From Vreelandella andesensis (GTDB lineage Bacteria; Pseudomonadota; Gammaproteobacteria; Pseudomonadales; Halomonadaceae): DNA of 64,000 nt. Made by a program: the position numbers and the translations under genes. Location of the stretch: contig NZ_RZHG01000001.1 of NCBI RefSeq assembly GCF_003989795.1, forward strand, positions 62,001 to 126,000, read 5' to 3'. Positions 40,605-49,268 of this stretch are shown in pieces; the first letter of the stretch is position 1; each line of letters starts with the position of its first letter. The notes under the pieces were generated by a model. The model saw nothing but the letters and a program-made list of their open reading frames with translations. It was not told the DNA's origin and did no database searches.

Positions 40605-41633
40605 ATGACTATTATGACTACTAAAGCTGAGTTCGATGCTCCGCTCCCCAGCCCGTACTGCCCCACCCGTATTCCTGCGGAAGATGAGGCTCGGGTAGCC
40701 GAAATCAAGCAGTTGCTGAAAGCGCGCAATGCAGTGATTGTCGCCCATTACTACACCGATGATGCCATTCAACAACTGGCCGAAGAGACCGGTGGTTGTG
40801 TTGCTGACTCCCTGGAAATGGCGCGCTTTGGTGCGCGGCACGATGCGACGACGCTGGTTGTTGCTGGTGTGCGCTTCATGGGGGAAACAGCAAAAATTCT
40901 ATCGCCAGAAAAGCGCGTACTAATGCCCACCCTGGAAGCTACCTGTTCGCTGGATATTGGCTGCCCTGCCGATGAGTTCGGCGCTTTCTGTGATGCGCAT
41001 CCCGATCGGACCGTTGTCGTTTATGCCAATACCTCTGCTGCCGTGAAAGCGCGCGCTGATTGGGTTGTTACGTCTTCGATTGCGGTTGAGGTCGTTGAGC
41101 ATCTACAAGCCAAGGGTGAAAAAATACTTTGGGCTCCAGATAAGCATTTAGGCGGCTACATCCAGAAAAAAACTGGCGCAGACATGCTGATGTGGGACGG
41201 TGCCTGTATCGTTCACGAAGAGTTCAAGGCAAAAGGCATTGAGGATCTCAAGCGTCTTTATCCTGAAGCCGCGGTGCTGGTACATCCCGAGTCTCCAAAT
41301 GCAGTCGTTGCTCTGGCTGACGTGGCAGGCTCTACCTCTCAATTGATTAAAGCAGCGCAAACCTTACCCAATGACAAACTGATTGTTGCCACTGATCGCG
41401 GCATTTTCTTTAAAATGCAGCAGGCAGTGCCGAATAAAACGTTGTTCGAAGCGCCCACTGCGGGTAACGGCGCTACCTGTCGTAGCTGCGCGCACTGCCC
41501 GTGGATGGCGATGAACGCTTTGGATAATTTGGCGGGTGCGTTGCGTGACGGGAGTGGTGAAATCTTTGTAGATGACACGCTGCGTCTGCAGGCGTTAAAA
41601 CCATTAGAGCGGATGTTGAATTTTAATGCCTAG
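40605..41633 (+). CDS. nadA: Quinolinate synthase A
   Basis: An iron-sulfur enzyme of about 342 residues that condenses iminoaspartate with dihydroxyacetone phosphate to quinolinate in NAD synthesis. Visible are [19 protein letters not shown], the cluster cysteines in [20 protein letters not shown] and [13 protein letters not shown], and [18 protein letters not shown]. Possible starts are GTG 40593, ATG 40605 and ATG 40614; none has a good ribosome binding site and 40605 is a compromise. Downstream of tRNA-Lys as in Pseudomonas. Confidence 0.94.
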   Translation: MTIMTTKAEFDAPLPSPYCPTRIPAEDEARVAEIKQLLKARNAVIVAHYYTDDAIQQLAEETGGCVADSLEMARFGARHDATTLVVAGVRFMGETAKILSPEKRVLMPTLEATCSLDIGCPADEFGAFCDAHPDRTVVVYANTSAAVKARADWVVTSSIAVEVVEHLQAKGEKILWAPDKHLGGYIQKKTGADMLMWDGACIVHEEFKAKGIEDLKRLYPEAAVLVHPESPNAVVALADVAGSTSQLIKAAQTLPNDKLIVATDRGIFFKMQQAVPNKTLFEAPTAGNGATCRSCAHCPWMAMNALDNLAGALRDGSGEIFVDDTLRLQALKPLERMLNFNA

Positions 41634-41661
41634 TGCATACTCGCCATGACAGCTCGAAGGC

Positions 41662-41698
41662 GACAGCCCGGATGCGATAAGCATTCGGGCTGTGTTTT
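41662..41698. terminator. nadA terminator
   Basis: ACAGCCCG-g-ATGC pairs with GCAT-t-CGGGCTGT around GATAA, followed by GTTTTTA. It lies between convergent nadA and bepA. Confidence 0.9.
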
Positions 41699-41706
41699 TA
41701 GCGGCG

Positions 41707-43167
41707 TCAAAACTTTTCTAGTGCCTCACGATATTCAATGAACGCTTCCCGGCGTTGCTCAATACGCGCCAGTGCCTGCTGATCGTTCTCTTGCTGTGCG
41801 GCATCTTTTGCGATGCTTAACTGGCGAATACCACGGTCAATTCTGCCTGTTAGTTGTAAGTGTTCTGCTCGCGCTAAGTGTCCCCAACCGTTATAACCAC
41901 TGCGTCCTGCCGCTTCGGCAAGAAGATTGAAGCCCTGAGGGTTTTCAGGGTGCTGAGCAGTCATGTCGCGTAATAATTCGTAGGCGGCCTGCGGGTTGCG
42001 CTGGAGTTGGGCTTCGGCCAACACCAACTGAACAGGTAAGTAGTTAGGCATGATGCGCAGTAGACGCTGGCTACGCGTAATCGCCTCATCATAGCGTTGT
42101 GCTTCGAGCGCGACGGTGGCGGCAGAAGCTGGGAGCATGCCGTAGTCAGGTAGCTCGCGGGCTAGTTGATCGATGGTTTTCAGCGCGTTGTCTGTTTGGC
42201 CGTTTCGAGCGGCGATGAGCGCTGATAGATAGCGTTGTGCCTGTTCTTCGCTACTTTCTTGAGCAAGCCGTGATGCCGCTTGTTGCGGCGTGTTTTGATG
42301 GATACTTAAAAGTGCGCGAGCGCGCATCATGTCGTATAAAGTGTCGCTGGTATAAGTATCGGCAATGTTTAGCTGTGATGCGCGTGCTTGAGCATCGCTT
42401 AGGCGACTATCGCTCACGGGGTGAGTAAGTAAAAACTCTGGTGGCGTGCCGCCTTGGAGGCGTGCCATCCGCTGCATGGCGCCGAACATTCGCACCATCG
42501 CGTCTGGGTTGTAGCCAGCACTAGCCATTGCCTGCAAGCCAATTCGGTCGGCCTCTTGTTCAAAGCGTCGTGAATAAGACAATTGATCTTGAATTAGCGC
42601 CGCTTGAGAACCCATAGCCGCGGCCATGCCCGCTTCGCCGGCACCGCTAGCGGCAATCAGCATGCCTGCCAGCATGGCGGCCATTGCTGGCAGCTGCGTT
42701 TGCTCTGCGCGCGCACTGCCTCTAGCGTAGTGTCGTTGAGATAAGTGGCCCAGTTCATGGGCGATAACCGATACAAAAGCGCCTTCATCTTCAGCAAAGG
42801 CGAATAACCCTGAATTGATGCCTATAACGCCGCCGGGCACTGCGAAAGCATTGAGAGAGCCATTATCAACCATCACGGTAGTCGTACGAAGGCTGCCAAT
42901 CTGGCTATGGGGAGCAAGGCGTGCAACGAGGCTGCTTAGGTAGTCATTTACGATAGGATCTTGCCACTGGGGTGCCTGGGCACGGAATTGACGAAGCCAA
43001 GCGCGACCCAACCGGTACTCCTCGTTACTGACAAAGGTTGAAGCGCCGCCAAGGCTAGGAAGCTGGTAATCGTCGAAACCAATGCTAGGAGAGCTAACGC
43101 TGGCGACACTCAGCATAAGCGCTAACGCGAAGGTCCGGCGAGAAAGTGCGAGTCGAAGGTGCGGCAT
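41707..43167 (-). CDS. bepA: BepA-like periplasmic M48 metallopeptidase with TPR repeats
   Basis: A 486-residue periplasmic protein. A signal peptide covers about residues 1-29, the zinc protease motif HELGH is at 137-141 with a downstream Glu in SRRFEQEADRIGLQAM, and the C-terminal half is helical and TPR-like. BepA degrades stalled LptD and helps outer-membrane assembly. The start is chosen by GAGGA before the ATG at the complement of 43165-43167 and by the basic n-region of the signal peptide; an upstream start would bury it. Divergent from tusA. Confidence 0.92.
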   Translation of the reverse strand: MPHLRLALSRRTFALALMLSVASVSSPSIGFDDYQLPSLGGASTFVSNEEYRLGRAWLRQFRAQAPQWQDPIVNDYLSSLVARLAPHSQIGSLRTTTVMVDNGSLNAFAVPGGVIGINSGLFAFAEDEGAFVSVIAHELGHLSQRHYARGSARAEQTQLPAMAAMLAGMLIAASGAGEAGMAAAMGSQAALIQDQLSYSRRFEQEADRIGLQAMASAGYNPDAMVRMFGAMQRMARLQGGTPPEFLLTHPVSDSRLSDAQARASQLNIADTYTSDTLYDMMRARALLSIHQNTPQQAASRLAQESSEEQAQRYLSALIAARNGQTDNALKTIDQLARELPDYGMLPASAATVALEAQRYDEAITRSQRLLRIMPNYLPVQLVLAEAQLQRNPQAAYELLRDMTAQHPENPQGFNLLAEAAGRSGYNGWGHLARAEHLQLTGRIDRGIRQLSIAKDAAQQENDQQALARIEQRREAFIEYREALEKF

Positions 43168-43333
43168 GGCATCCTCATTGATGATCCTGAGTTCAAGTAA
43201 TATATGCAGCAAACAGCGATGTGACATTGATTCAGGCAGGGAAGTGCCGTTAAATCAATTTGGCAGCGTTCATTTTAAAGAAATAGTTTATGTAACAATG
43301 CCGTATTCAAGTCAGTATTTTGAGGGAGAGGGT

Positions 43334-43612
43334 ATGTCTGAGCACACAGAGTCCAGATCGAACGATAGCATTAAGCCCGATACAGTGCTGGATGCTACCG
43401 GGTTGCACTGCCCGCTGCCATTATTAAAAGCCAAACAGGCATTGGCTGGACTAGCCCCTGGCCAGTTGCTTGAAGTTAGGGCAACCGATGCTGGTTCGTG
43501 GCGAGATATGGCGTCATTCACAGAGCTTAGTGATCATGTGTTAGAGGCACGCGAGCAGCATGGTGATGTGTACTATTTTTGGATACGTAAAGCAGGGATG
43601 TCTCACTCATGA
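43334..43612 (+). CDS. TusA-family sulfur carrier protein
   Basis: A 92-residue protein with the TusA fold. Cys26 lies in the signature LDATGLHCPLPLLKAKQAL. GAGGGAGAGG precedes ATG 43334, much better than any start of the longer open frame. The first ~18 residues are a polar extension. Its neighbour order (bepA, TusA-like, perM, bcp) matches PA1006 of Pseudomonas aeruginosa, which is a TusA-like protein tied to molybdenum cofactor and nitrate respiration rather than tRNA thiolation; whether that applies here is inference. It overlaps perM by four bases. Confidence 0.9.
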   Translation: MSEHTESRSNDSIKPDTVLDATGLHCPLPLLKAKQALAGLAPGQLLEVRATDAGSWRDMASFTELSDHVLEAREQHGDVYYFWIRKAGMSHS

Positions 43613-44715
43613 CCATGCGCACTATTCTGAAAAGTTGGATTGATCGCTACTTTTCAGACGAAGAAGCGTTAATTCTTCTCTTGGTATTAGTAGGCGGTTT
43701 TGCGGCCATTATTTGGTTTGGCAGGATGTTGGCGCCGTTCTTCACCGCGCTTGTGATAGCCTTTTTGCTGCAGGGCGTAGTGAGTGCCTTTACCCGACGA
43801 GGTGTGCCTCATTTACTGGCAGTCATCGTCGTGTTTGTGGGATTTGTTAGTGTTTTGCTGACCTTAGCTTTTATTTTGATGCCACTGATATGGAATCAGC
43901 TCGTCGGGCTTGTTCAGGAAACCCCGCGGATGTTTGCTAGCGGCCAAGGGTGGTTAGACGAGCTTCAGGCCCGTTATCCAAATTTAATAACCCCCGATCA
44001 AATGCAAAGCTGGATAGGCGTTGCCAGCCGCGAAATTAGCCAGCTAGGGCAGCGTGCATTAACACTGTCATTGGCATCGCTTGGCAACATTATGTCGTTG
44101 ATCATTTATCTGGTGTTAGTGCCGATATTAGTGTTCTTCATGCTAAAGGATCGTCAGTCGTTGGTAGGGTTTACGCTGTCGTTGCTGCCGCAAAAGCGAA
44201 CCCTGCTAACCCGTATCTGGCGTGAAATGGATCGTCAGATTGCCAATTACATCCGCGGTAAATCGATAGAAATTATTATTGTTGGCACGGTCGCTTTTTT
44301 TACCTTCGCTTTCTTTGGTTTGCCGTATACCGCCTTATTAGCTGTCCTTGTTGGTTTTTCTGTTTTGGTGCCCTACATTGGCGCGGCAGTGGTCACTATT
44401 CCCGTGGCAGCCGTGGCAGGGTTTCATTTTGGAATCAGCGATCAGTTTGCTTATGTGGTTGTCGCTTATGGGGTTATTCAAGCGCTTGACGGAAACGTGC
44501 TTGCACCGGTTTTGTTTTCAGAAACGAACAATATCCATCCGGTCTCCGTTATTGTTGCGGTGCTGTTTTTTGGCGGTATATGGGGGTTCTGGGGCGTTTT
44601 CTTTGCAATACCCCTGGCCACACTGCTCAAAGCGTTGGTTTATGCGTGGCCAAGAGGAATTGCAGAGAGAGATGGAGGAAAAAAGCTTCCAGCGGTTGAG
44701 CGGGAACTGCAATAG
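43609..44715 (+). CDS. perM: AI-2E/PerM family transporter
   Basis: A 368-residue inner-membrane protein with about seven to eight helices, including the tandem GLPYTALLAVLVGFSVLVPY and VSVIVAVLFFGGIWGFWGVF segments typical of the AI-2E transporter (PerM/YhhT) family. Substrates differ among members (autoinducer-2 export, Na+/H+ exchange); none can be assigned. It starts within the TusA-family stop codon (ATGA), so the two are coupled. Confidence 0.88.
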   Translation: MTMRTILKSWIDRYFSDEEALILLLVLVGGFAAIIWFGRMLAPFFTALVIAFLLQGVVSAFTRRGVPHLLAVIVVFVGFVSVLLTLAFILMPLIWNQLVGLVQETPRMFASGQGWLDELQARYPNLITPDQMQSWIGVASREISQLGQRALTLSLASLGNIMSLIIYLVLVPILVFFMLKDRQSLVGFTLSLLPQKRTLLTRIWREMDRQIANYIRGKSIEIIIVGTVAFFTFAFFGLPYTALLAVLVGFSVLVPYIGAAVVTIPVAAVAGFHFGISDQFAYVVVAYGVIQALDGNVLAPVLFSETNNIHPVSVIVAVLFFGGIWGFWGVFFAIPLATLLKALVYAWPRGIAERDGGKKLPAVERELQ

Positions 44716-44748
44716 CCGCGCTAACAATCATAGTGCATTAAGTTTTTG

Positions 44749-44776
44749 AATATAGTTGATAAAATATAGTTGATAA
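44749..44776. repeat. 14-bp perfect tandem duplication
   Basis: AATATAGTTGATAA occurs twice in a row (44749-44762, 44763-44776) in the spacer between convergent perM and bcp. Each copy carries TGATAA. Confidence 0.85.
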
Positions 44777-44804
44777 ATAACGCGCCCGGCATTATTGGCG
44801 CTTC

Positions 44805-44834
44805 GTGATAAAGCGCTTTGCGATAAAGCGCTTC
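44805..44834. repeat. 15-bp tandem duplication
   Basis: GTGATAAAGCGCTTT (44805-44819) is followed by GCGATAAAGCGCTTC (44820-44834). Each contains the palindrome AAGCGCTT, so the pair can also fold as hairpins between the convergent perM and bcp genes. Confidence 0.85.
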
Positions 44835-44859
44835 TTAGGTGCGTTATGAAATAGTTCAG

Positions 44860-45333
44860 CTAGTTGGCATGAAGCGCTTCTGCTGCAGTTAATACTTCAT
44901 CAGCGTGCCCAGGTACTTTAACGCCGCGCCATTCTTGTGCGAGCTTACCTTCGCTATCGATTAGGAAGGTGCTGCGTTCAATGCCAATATGCTCTTTACC
45001 GTACATTTTTTTGAGTTTGATAACGTCAAAAATCTGGCACACGGTTTCGTCTTTATCGGAGATAAGCTCGAAACTAAAATCTTGCTTTGCTTTGAAGTTC
45101 TCTTGAGCACGGATGCCGTCTCTAGAAACGCCAATAATGACGGTGTTTGCCGCATCGAAACGTGGCTTTCGGTCTCTAAAGTCGCCGCCTTCGGTAGTGC
45201 AGCCCGGTGTGCTGGCCTTAGGGTAAAAATAGATAACCACCTGCTGGCCGCGGAGTTCAGACAGTGTCACCGTCGTATCACCAGTGGCTGGGGCGGAAAA
45301 ATCAGGTACTGATTGGTTGAGTTTTACTGACAT
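44860..45333 (-). CDS. bcp: Thiol peroxidase Bcp (peroxiredoxin)
   Basis: A 157-residue peroxiredoxin of the Bcp/PrxQ class. The peroxidatic Cys lies in ASTPGCTTEGGDFRD. I see only one further Cys, in DETVCQIFDV, away from the usual PrxQ resolving position five residues after the first; so the reaction may follow a one-Cys or distant-Cys scheme. Reduces hydrogen peroxide and organic peroxides in the cytoplasm. Convergent with perM. Confidence 0.93.
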   Translation of the reverse strand: MSVKLNQSVPDFSAPATGDTTVTLSELRGQQVVIYFYPKASTPGCTTEGGDFRDRKPRFDAANTVIIGVSRDGIRAQENFKAKQDFSFELISDKDETVCQIFDVIKLKKMYGKEHIGIERSTFLIDSEGKLAQEWRGVKVPGHADEVLTAAEALHAN

Positions 45334-45567
45334 GAGTAGCGCCTTTAATGAGGTGGTTTACTTAGTTGATTACACGCAAGTAACGCTATTATGTCAAAGC
45401 GAATAAACGCCTGGCATCTTAGTGGGTGAGAAAACTCTCAGCGCTTTACGCTGTACAGGTTCGAGCCGCCTGAGTACCATTTGCCTTCTGTAGGATTCCT
45501 CGGGACGAAAACACGGTGCTCAAGGCATAAATGGGCAGTAGGTGAAATCGCCTCGATGTGCCCCGTT

Positions 45568-45610
45568 CTTATGGAAAGAGCGCTTATGAAAAGAGCGCTT
45601 ATGGTTAAAG
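45568..45610. repeat. 15-bp tandem repeat, 2.8 copies
   Basis: CTTATGGAAAGAGCG (45568-45582), CTTATGAAAAGAGCG (45583-45597) and the partial CTTATGGTTAAAG (45598-45610) lie head to tail upstream of dapA. Confidence 0.85.
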
Positions 45611-45616
45611 CTTCTC

Positions 45617-45644
45617 GATTTTCAATGCTTGATTTTCAATGAAC
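45617..45644. repeat. 14-bp tandem duplication upstream of dapA
   Basis: GATTTTCAATGCTT (45617-45630) is followed by GATTTTCAATGAAC (45631-45644), 11 of 14 bases the same. Lies directly after another tandem repeat, 50 bases before dapA. Confidence 0.7.
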
Positions 45645-45690
45645 ATCGTCAGTAGCTTACTTTTATAATTTGCAGGTGAGGAAAAAACGG

Positions 45691-46575
45691 ATGATCACAG
45701 GCAGCATTGTCGCCCTGGCGACGCCGATGAAGATCAATGGCGACATCGACTGGGAGGCGCTTCGTCGTCTGGTGAACTTCCACCTCGATAATGGCACTGA
45801 CGCCATCGTCGCAGCGGGCACCACGGGCGAACCGACTACCATGTCATTTGCTGAGCACTTTGATGTGATTCGCAGCGTCGTAGAAGAGGTGAATGGCCGT
45901 ATTCCGGTGATCGCCGGCACTGGAGCAAACGCCACATCAGAGGCGGTTGAGTTAGCACGTTACGCCAGCGAAGTCGGCGCAGATTACTGCCTATCGGTTT
46001 GCCCTTACTACAACAAGCCGACTCAGGAAGGTCTTTATCAGCATTTCAAGGCAGTGGCTGAAGGCAGCAAATTGCCGGTAATTCTTTATAACGTTCCCGG
46101 CCGCACCTGCTCTGACCTGTATAATGAAACGGTAGTGCGTCTGGCCGAGGTAAAGAATATTATCGGTTTGAAAGATGCTACCGGGAACCTTGAGCGCGCT
46201 GAGGATCTAATTACCCGCTTGAAGGGCAGCGATTTTATGCTCTACTCCGGAGACGATGCCACCGCCTGTGACTTTATGTTGATGGGAGGCCATGGCGATA
46301 TCTCTGTTACTGCGAACGTAGCACCAAAAGTGATGCATGAATTATGTGCTGCAGCTGTGGCTGGTGACTCTGACACGGCTCACCAAATTAATACGCGTTT
46401 GATGCCGCTTCATACCAACCTAGGTATCGAAGCCAACCCAATCCCGGTTAAGTGGGCACTGCATCGCATGGGGTATATGGACGCGGGGATTCGTCTGCCA
46501 TTGACTTGGCTGTCGGAAAAGTACCACGCCACTGTTAGTGAAGCGCTGCAGTTGGCGGGCGTCGTAGAGGAGTAA
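45691..46575 (+). CDS. dapA: 4-hydroxy-tetrahydrodipicolinate synthase
   Basis: A 294-residue class I aldolase-type enzyme condensing pyruvate with aspartate semialdehyde in lysine and diaminopimelate synthesis. [11 protein letters not shown], the tyrosine-bearing [11 protein letters not shown] and the Schiff-base Lys in [10 protein letters not shown] are all intact. GAGGAA lies seven bases before ATG 45691, so this start is chosen over a TTG seven codons upstream. It heads a dapA-bamC-purC run. Confidence 0.96.
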   Translation: MITGSIVALATPMKINGDIDWEALRRLVNFHLDNGTDAIVAAGTTGEPTTMSFAEHFDVIRSVVEEVNGRIPVIAGTGANATSEAVELARYASEVGADYCLSVCPYYNKPTQEGLYQHFKAVAEGSKLPVILYNVPGRTCSDLYNETVVRLAEVKNIIGLKDATGNLERAEDLITRLKGSDFMLYSGDDATACDFMLMGGHGDISVTANVAPKVMHELCAAAVAGDSDTAHQINTRLMPLHTNLGIEANPIPVKWALHRMGYMDAGIRLPLTWLSEKYHATVSEALQLAGVVEE

Positions 46576-46654
46576 TTCGACGCAACCCCTTTGCTACTCG
46601 GCGTGCTTCGTTTATGCGCCGAGTACTCGATCTGTTGACTGTTAAGGTGGCTTG

Positions 46655-47635
46655 ATGAGCTCTGTGCTTGAAAAACGTGCGCTTAAATGGATACCGCTGG
46701 CTCTCGCAACGGCTGTAGCACTTGCTGGGTGCGCACGCGATGGTTACTACCACGACCGCAATTTGGATTACACTGAAGCCGCCCCAGCGCCTCCCTTAGT
46801 ACTTCCAGAAACCCGCAATACTCAGCGGTATCGAGATGCAATGCCTGTGCCTCAGGTGGCGGTGCAAGGTGGTCGTGTTGACGAGGCGGCCGAGATTGCT
46901 CCTCCTCAGACATTAACGATTGGGAGTGGTCTAGAACCTGAATTTGTAGAGCGTCGCCAGGTGGGTAATCAGACATGGCTGGTGGTGGCGGCAGACACAG
47001 GAGCTGTTTGGCCTCAGTTAGAATCGTTTGCGAATAGTCGCCAGTTAGGTGTGCAGCAAAGCGACGCGAATCAAGGCGTCATCGTGACCTCTCAAGCCAC
47101 ATTGTCGCTGCAAAGCGCGCTCAGAGCAGGCAGTAGCGAAGTGCGCTGTGAACAAGCAGGACAAAGCGTTGCTGGGTGCCTTGATGCCTTAGAACAGTAT
47201 TTAGGCGCACGTAGCGCCACTGCTAGCGCTTCCTCTTGGACGGCCCAGCGACTTTCCCAAGATCAGGCGCTTCAAATGCGACAGCAGGGCGACGACTGGG
47301 AAGTTGTGATTCCTCAATCCATTGATCGAGTATGGGCAGAGTTAGATCATTATCTTGAGCTCGACTTTAGTGTCGAAGGCCAGCGAGATCTATTAGCCAC
47401 TTCTGCTGAAAGCTATGAATTCCTGGTTGAGTACATGACGCAGACTGAGCGAGGCCGTAATCCACTGCAAATCGTCTTTAGTCCTGATGTGCGCCGTATG
47501 TCGCAGCAAATTCGTCTTGCCCTTCAGCCAAACGGTGATCAAACTATTTTGCGTGCGATTAATGCCAGTGAGCGTCGTTTAAATGCTGACGATCAGCGAG
47601 AGCTGCTTGAGCGTGTCTCCGGCTATCTGCGTTAA
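46655..47635 (+). CDS. bamC: Outer-membrane assembly lipoprotein BamC
   Basis: A 326-residue lipoprotein. The signal peptide ends at the lipobox VALAGC (Cys26), with an unstructured Pro-rich segment after it, then two helix-grip domains (about residues 95-190 and 215-320). BamC belongs to the BAM complex that inserts beta-barrel proteins, which would include the adhesins at the right of this window. ATG 46655 is favoured over the TTG directly before it, with AAGGTGG upstream. Gene order dapA-bamC-purC is conserved in gammaproteobacteria. Confidence 0.92.
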   Translation: MSSVLEKRALKWIPLALATAVALAGCARDGYYHDRNLDYTEAAPAPPLVLPETRNTQRYRDAMPVPQVAVQGGRVDEAAEIAPPQTLTIGSGLEPEFVERRQVGNQTWLVVAADTGAVWPQLESFANSRQLGVQQSDANQGVIVTSQATLSLQSALRAGSSEVRCEQAGQSVAGCLDALEQYLGARSATASASSWTAQRLSQDQALQMRQQGDDWEVVIPQSIDRVWAELDHYLELDFSVEGQRDLLATSAESYEFLVEYMTQTERGRNPLQIVFSPDVRRMSQQIRLALQPNGDQTILRAINASERRLNADDQRELLERVSGYLR

Positions 47636-47665
47636 TTTTCGATTTTAAAACCCATCGGAGTCCCT

Positions 47666-48379
47666 ATGGAAAAGCGCCAAGAACTCTACACTGGTAAAGC
47701 AAAGTCAGTTTACACCACCGACGACCCCGACTTGTTAGTACTGCATTTTCGTGATGATGCCAGTGCTTTCGACGGTAAAAAGAAAGAGTCACTAGCCCGC
47801 AAGGGCAAAGTAAACAACATCTTCAATGCCTTCATTATGCAACGCCTGGAAGAGGCGGGGATTCCTACGCATTTTGAAAAGCAGCTTTCTGATACTGAAA
47901 GTTTAGTAAAAAAAATGGAAATGATTCCTGTTGAGTGCGTTGTGCGCAACATTGCAGCAGGTGGCCTCGTTAAGCGATTGGGTGTGGAAGAGGGCATTAG
48001 CTTGAATCCACCTACCTTTGAATTGTTCTTAAAGAACGATGAGAAGGGAGACCCTATGATTAACGAGTCACTAGCAGAAACCTTTGGTTGGGCAACGCCT
48101 GAGCAACTAGCGGAAATGAAGTCACTTACTTTTAAAGTGAACCATATTCTTAAGCAGCTTTTTGCCGAAGGTGACATGCTGCTAGTCGATTACAAGCTCG
48201 AATTCGGTGTCTTTAAAGGTGATGTAATACTAGGCGATGAATTCTCTCCGGATGGGTGTCGCTTATGGGATGCACACACTCGTGAGAAGCTCGATAAGGA
48301 TCGTTTCCGACAGGGGTTAGGCGGCGTCATTGAAGCGTACGAAGAAGTAGCTCGGCGGATTGGTATTCATATCGATTAA
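47666..48379 (+). CDS. purC: SAICAR synthase
   Basis: A 237-residue phosphoribosylaminoimidazole-succinocarboxamide synthase. The ATP-binding start [20 protein letters not shown], the substrate loop [16 protein letters not shown] and the metal region [20 protein letters not shown] (with DE) are typical. GGAGT precedes ATG 47666. Ends the rightward run; a terminator lies about 70 bases after the stop. Confidence 0.96.
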   Translation: MEKRQELYTGKAKSVYTTDDPDLLVLHFRDDASAFDGKKKESLARKGKVNNIFNAFIMQRLEEAGIPTHFEKQLSDTESLVKKMEMIPVECVVRNIAAGGLVKRLGVEEGISLNPPTFELFLKNDEKGDPMINESLAETFGWATPEQLAEMKSLTFKVNHILKQLFAEGDMLLVDYKLEFGVFKGDVILGDEFSPDGCRLWDAHTREKLDKDRFRQGLGGVIEAYEEVARRIGIHID

Positions 48380-48413
48380 TCGATAATGGTCATTACTGTT
48401 AGCTAGGTTCGCC

Positions 48414-48456
48414 TAGTCAAGACAAGCATAGTCGATACAAGCATAGTCAAGACCCG
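48414..48456 (+). repeat. 15-bp tandem repeat, 2.8 copies, after purC
   Basis: TAGTCAAGACAAGCA (48414-48428), TAGTCGATACAAGCA (48429-48443) and TAGTCAAGACCCG (48444-48456) lie between purC and its terminator; the last copy runs into the terminator stem. Confidence 0.85.
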
Positions 48457-48489
48457 CTTTGGAAAGTTTTCTCCGAAGCGGGTTTTTTT
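48452..48489. terminator. Terminator between purC and the response regulator
   Basis: ACCCGCTT (48452-48459) pairs with AAGCGGGT (48476-48483), extended by GGA/TCC, followed by TTTTTT. Serves purC. Confidence 0.92.
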
Positions 48490-48503
48490 GTTTCATCGCC
48501 TGG

Positions 48504-49268
48504 TTATTTAGCTTCATCACTGGAAGGGGTGTCGTTAGTAGACTCATCCTCAATTTCATCAAGCGCTTGTAGTCGATAGCCGTACCCATACACTGAGACT
48601 AAATTCCAACCAAACTCTGAGGTGAGATTCAGCTTTTTGCGCACCCTATGTATATGAACGTCTAGTGTACGTGTGCCCGGGGGATCACTTTTACCCCATA
48701 CATACTCATAGAGGTATGAGCGCGAAAGCGGGCTGCCAAGCTGGTTTAGTAAAAGATATGCTAAACGAAACTCCTGCCTAGTCAACGACACTTCCTCTCC
48801 GTCTACATAGGCTGTTTCGCGATTAGTATTAAGCTTAATGCGGCCAAATTCTAACGTTTGCTGTTGGGCGGCGCTTGGCGTGCGTAACGAGTGACGCCGA
48901 GTAGATGCGTAGGCTCTCGCGGCAAGTTCACGTGGCCTAAAGGGTTTGCTAATGAAGTCATCAGCCCCAGCATTCAAGGCCTGAATGATATCGGTTTCTT
49001 CCTGCCTCAGAGTAACCATCAGGACAGCAGGAATAATCTGTAAATAGGTTTTCATCCAGTTGAGCAGCGCAATACCGGTGCCATCAGGCAAATGCCAGTC
49101 AAGGATGACTAAGTCGAACGTATTGCGGCTGGCGGTATGAATAAATGCCTTACTGGTCTCGAATGAGAAGATGTTTGCTTCTATGTCTCGTTCGGCAAAG
49201 CCATCCGTAAGCGCTTTCTCAATGCGCTCTGATACCACCTTTTCATCTTCTACTACTGCAATGCGCAT
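48504..49268 (-). CDS. Orphan OmpR-type response regulator next to adhesin locus
   Basis: A 254-residue regulator. The receiver domain (about residues 1-125) has the acidic pair at 8-9, phospho-acceptor Asp57 in LVILDWHLPDGTG, Thr in MVTLRQ and Lys in ISKPF. The winged-helix domain (about 135-235) contains LTRQEFRLAYLLLNQLGSPLSRSYLYEYVWG and RTLDVHIHRVRKKL, ending YGYGYRL. No histidine kinase is next to it in the window. It is divergent from the giant adhesin gene, with 792 AT-rich bases between the starts, so it is a natural candidate regulator of that locus; this is inference. Confidence 0.85.
   Translation of the reverse strand: MRIAVVEDEKVVSERIEKALTDGFAERDIEANIFSFETSKAFIHTASRNTFDLVILDWHLPDGTGIALLNWMKTYLQIIPAVLMVTLRQEETDIIQALNAGADDFISKPFRPRELAARAYASTRRHSLRTPSAAQQQTLEFGRIKLNTNRETAYVDGEEVSLTRQEFRLAYLLLNQLGSPLSRSYLYEYVWGKSDPPGTRTLDVHIHRVRKKLNLTSEFGWNLVSVYGYGYRLQALDEIEDESTNDTPSSDEAK

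Larger units (their letters stand above)
45334..45690. other. Gene-free stretch between bcp and dapA
   Basis: Some 357 bases lack a plausible gene. In Pseudomonas gcvR lies here; it is absent. Several hairpins can be drawn in succession: GAG/CTC (45428-45437), AGCG/CGCT (45440-45452) and a long-range pairing of CCTGAGTACC (45469-45478) with GGTGCTCAAGG (45515-45525). The 3' part holds two sets of short tandem repeats. I recognise no known RNA family. Confidence 0.4.

Noticed and set aside
45334..45690. 6S RNA or lysine riboswitch before dapA
   Set aside because: I could not find the closing stem and central bubble of 6S RNA nor the conserved core of the lysine riboswitch.
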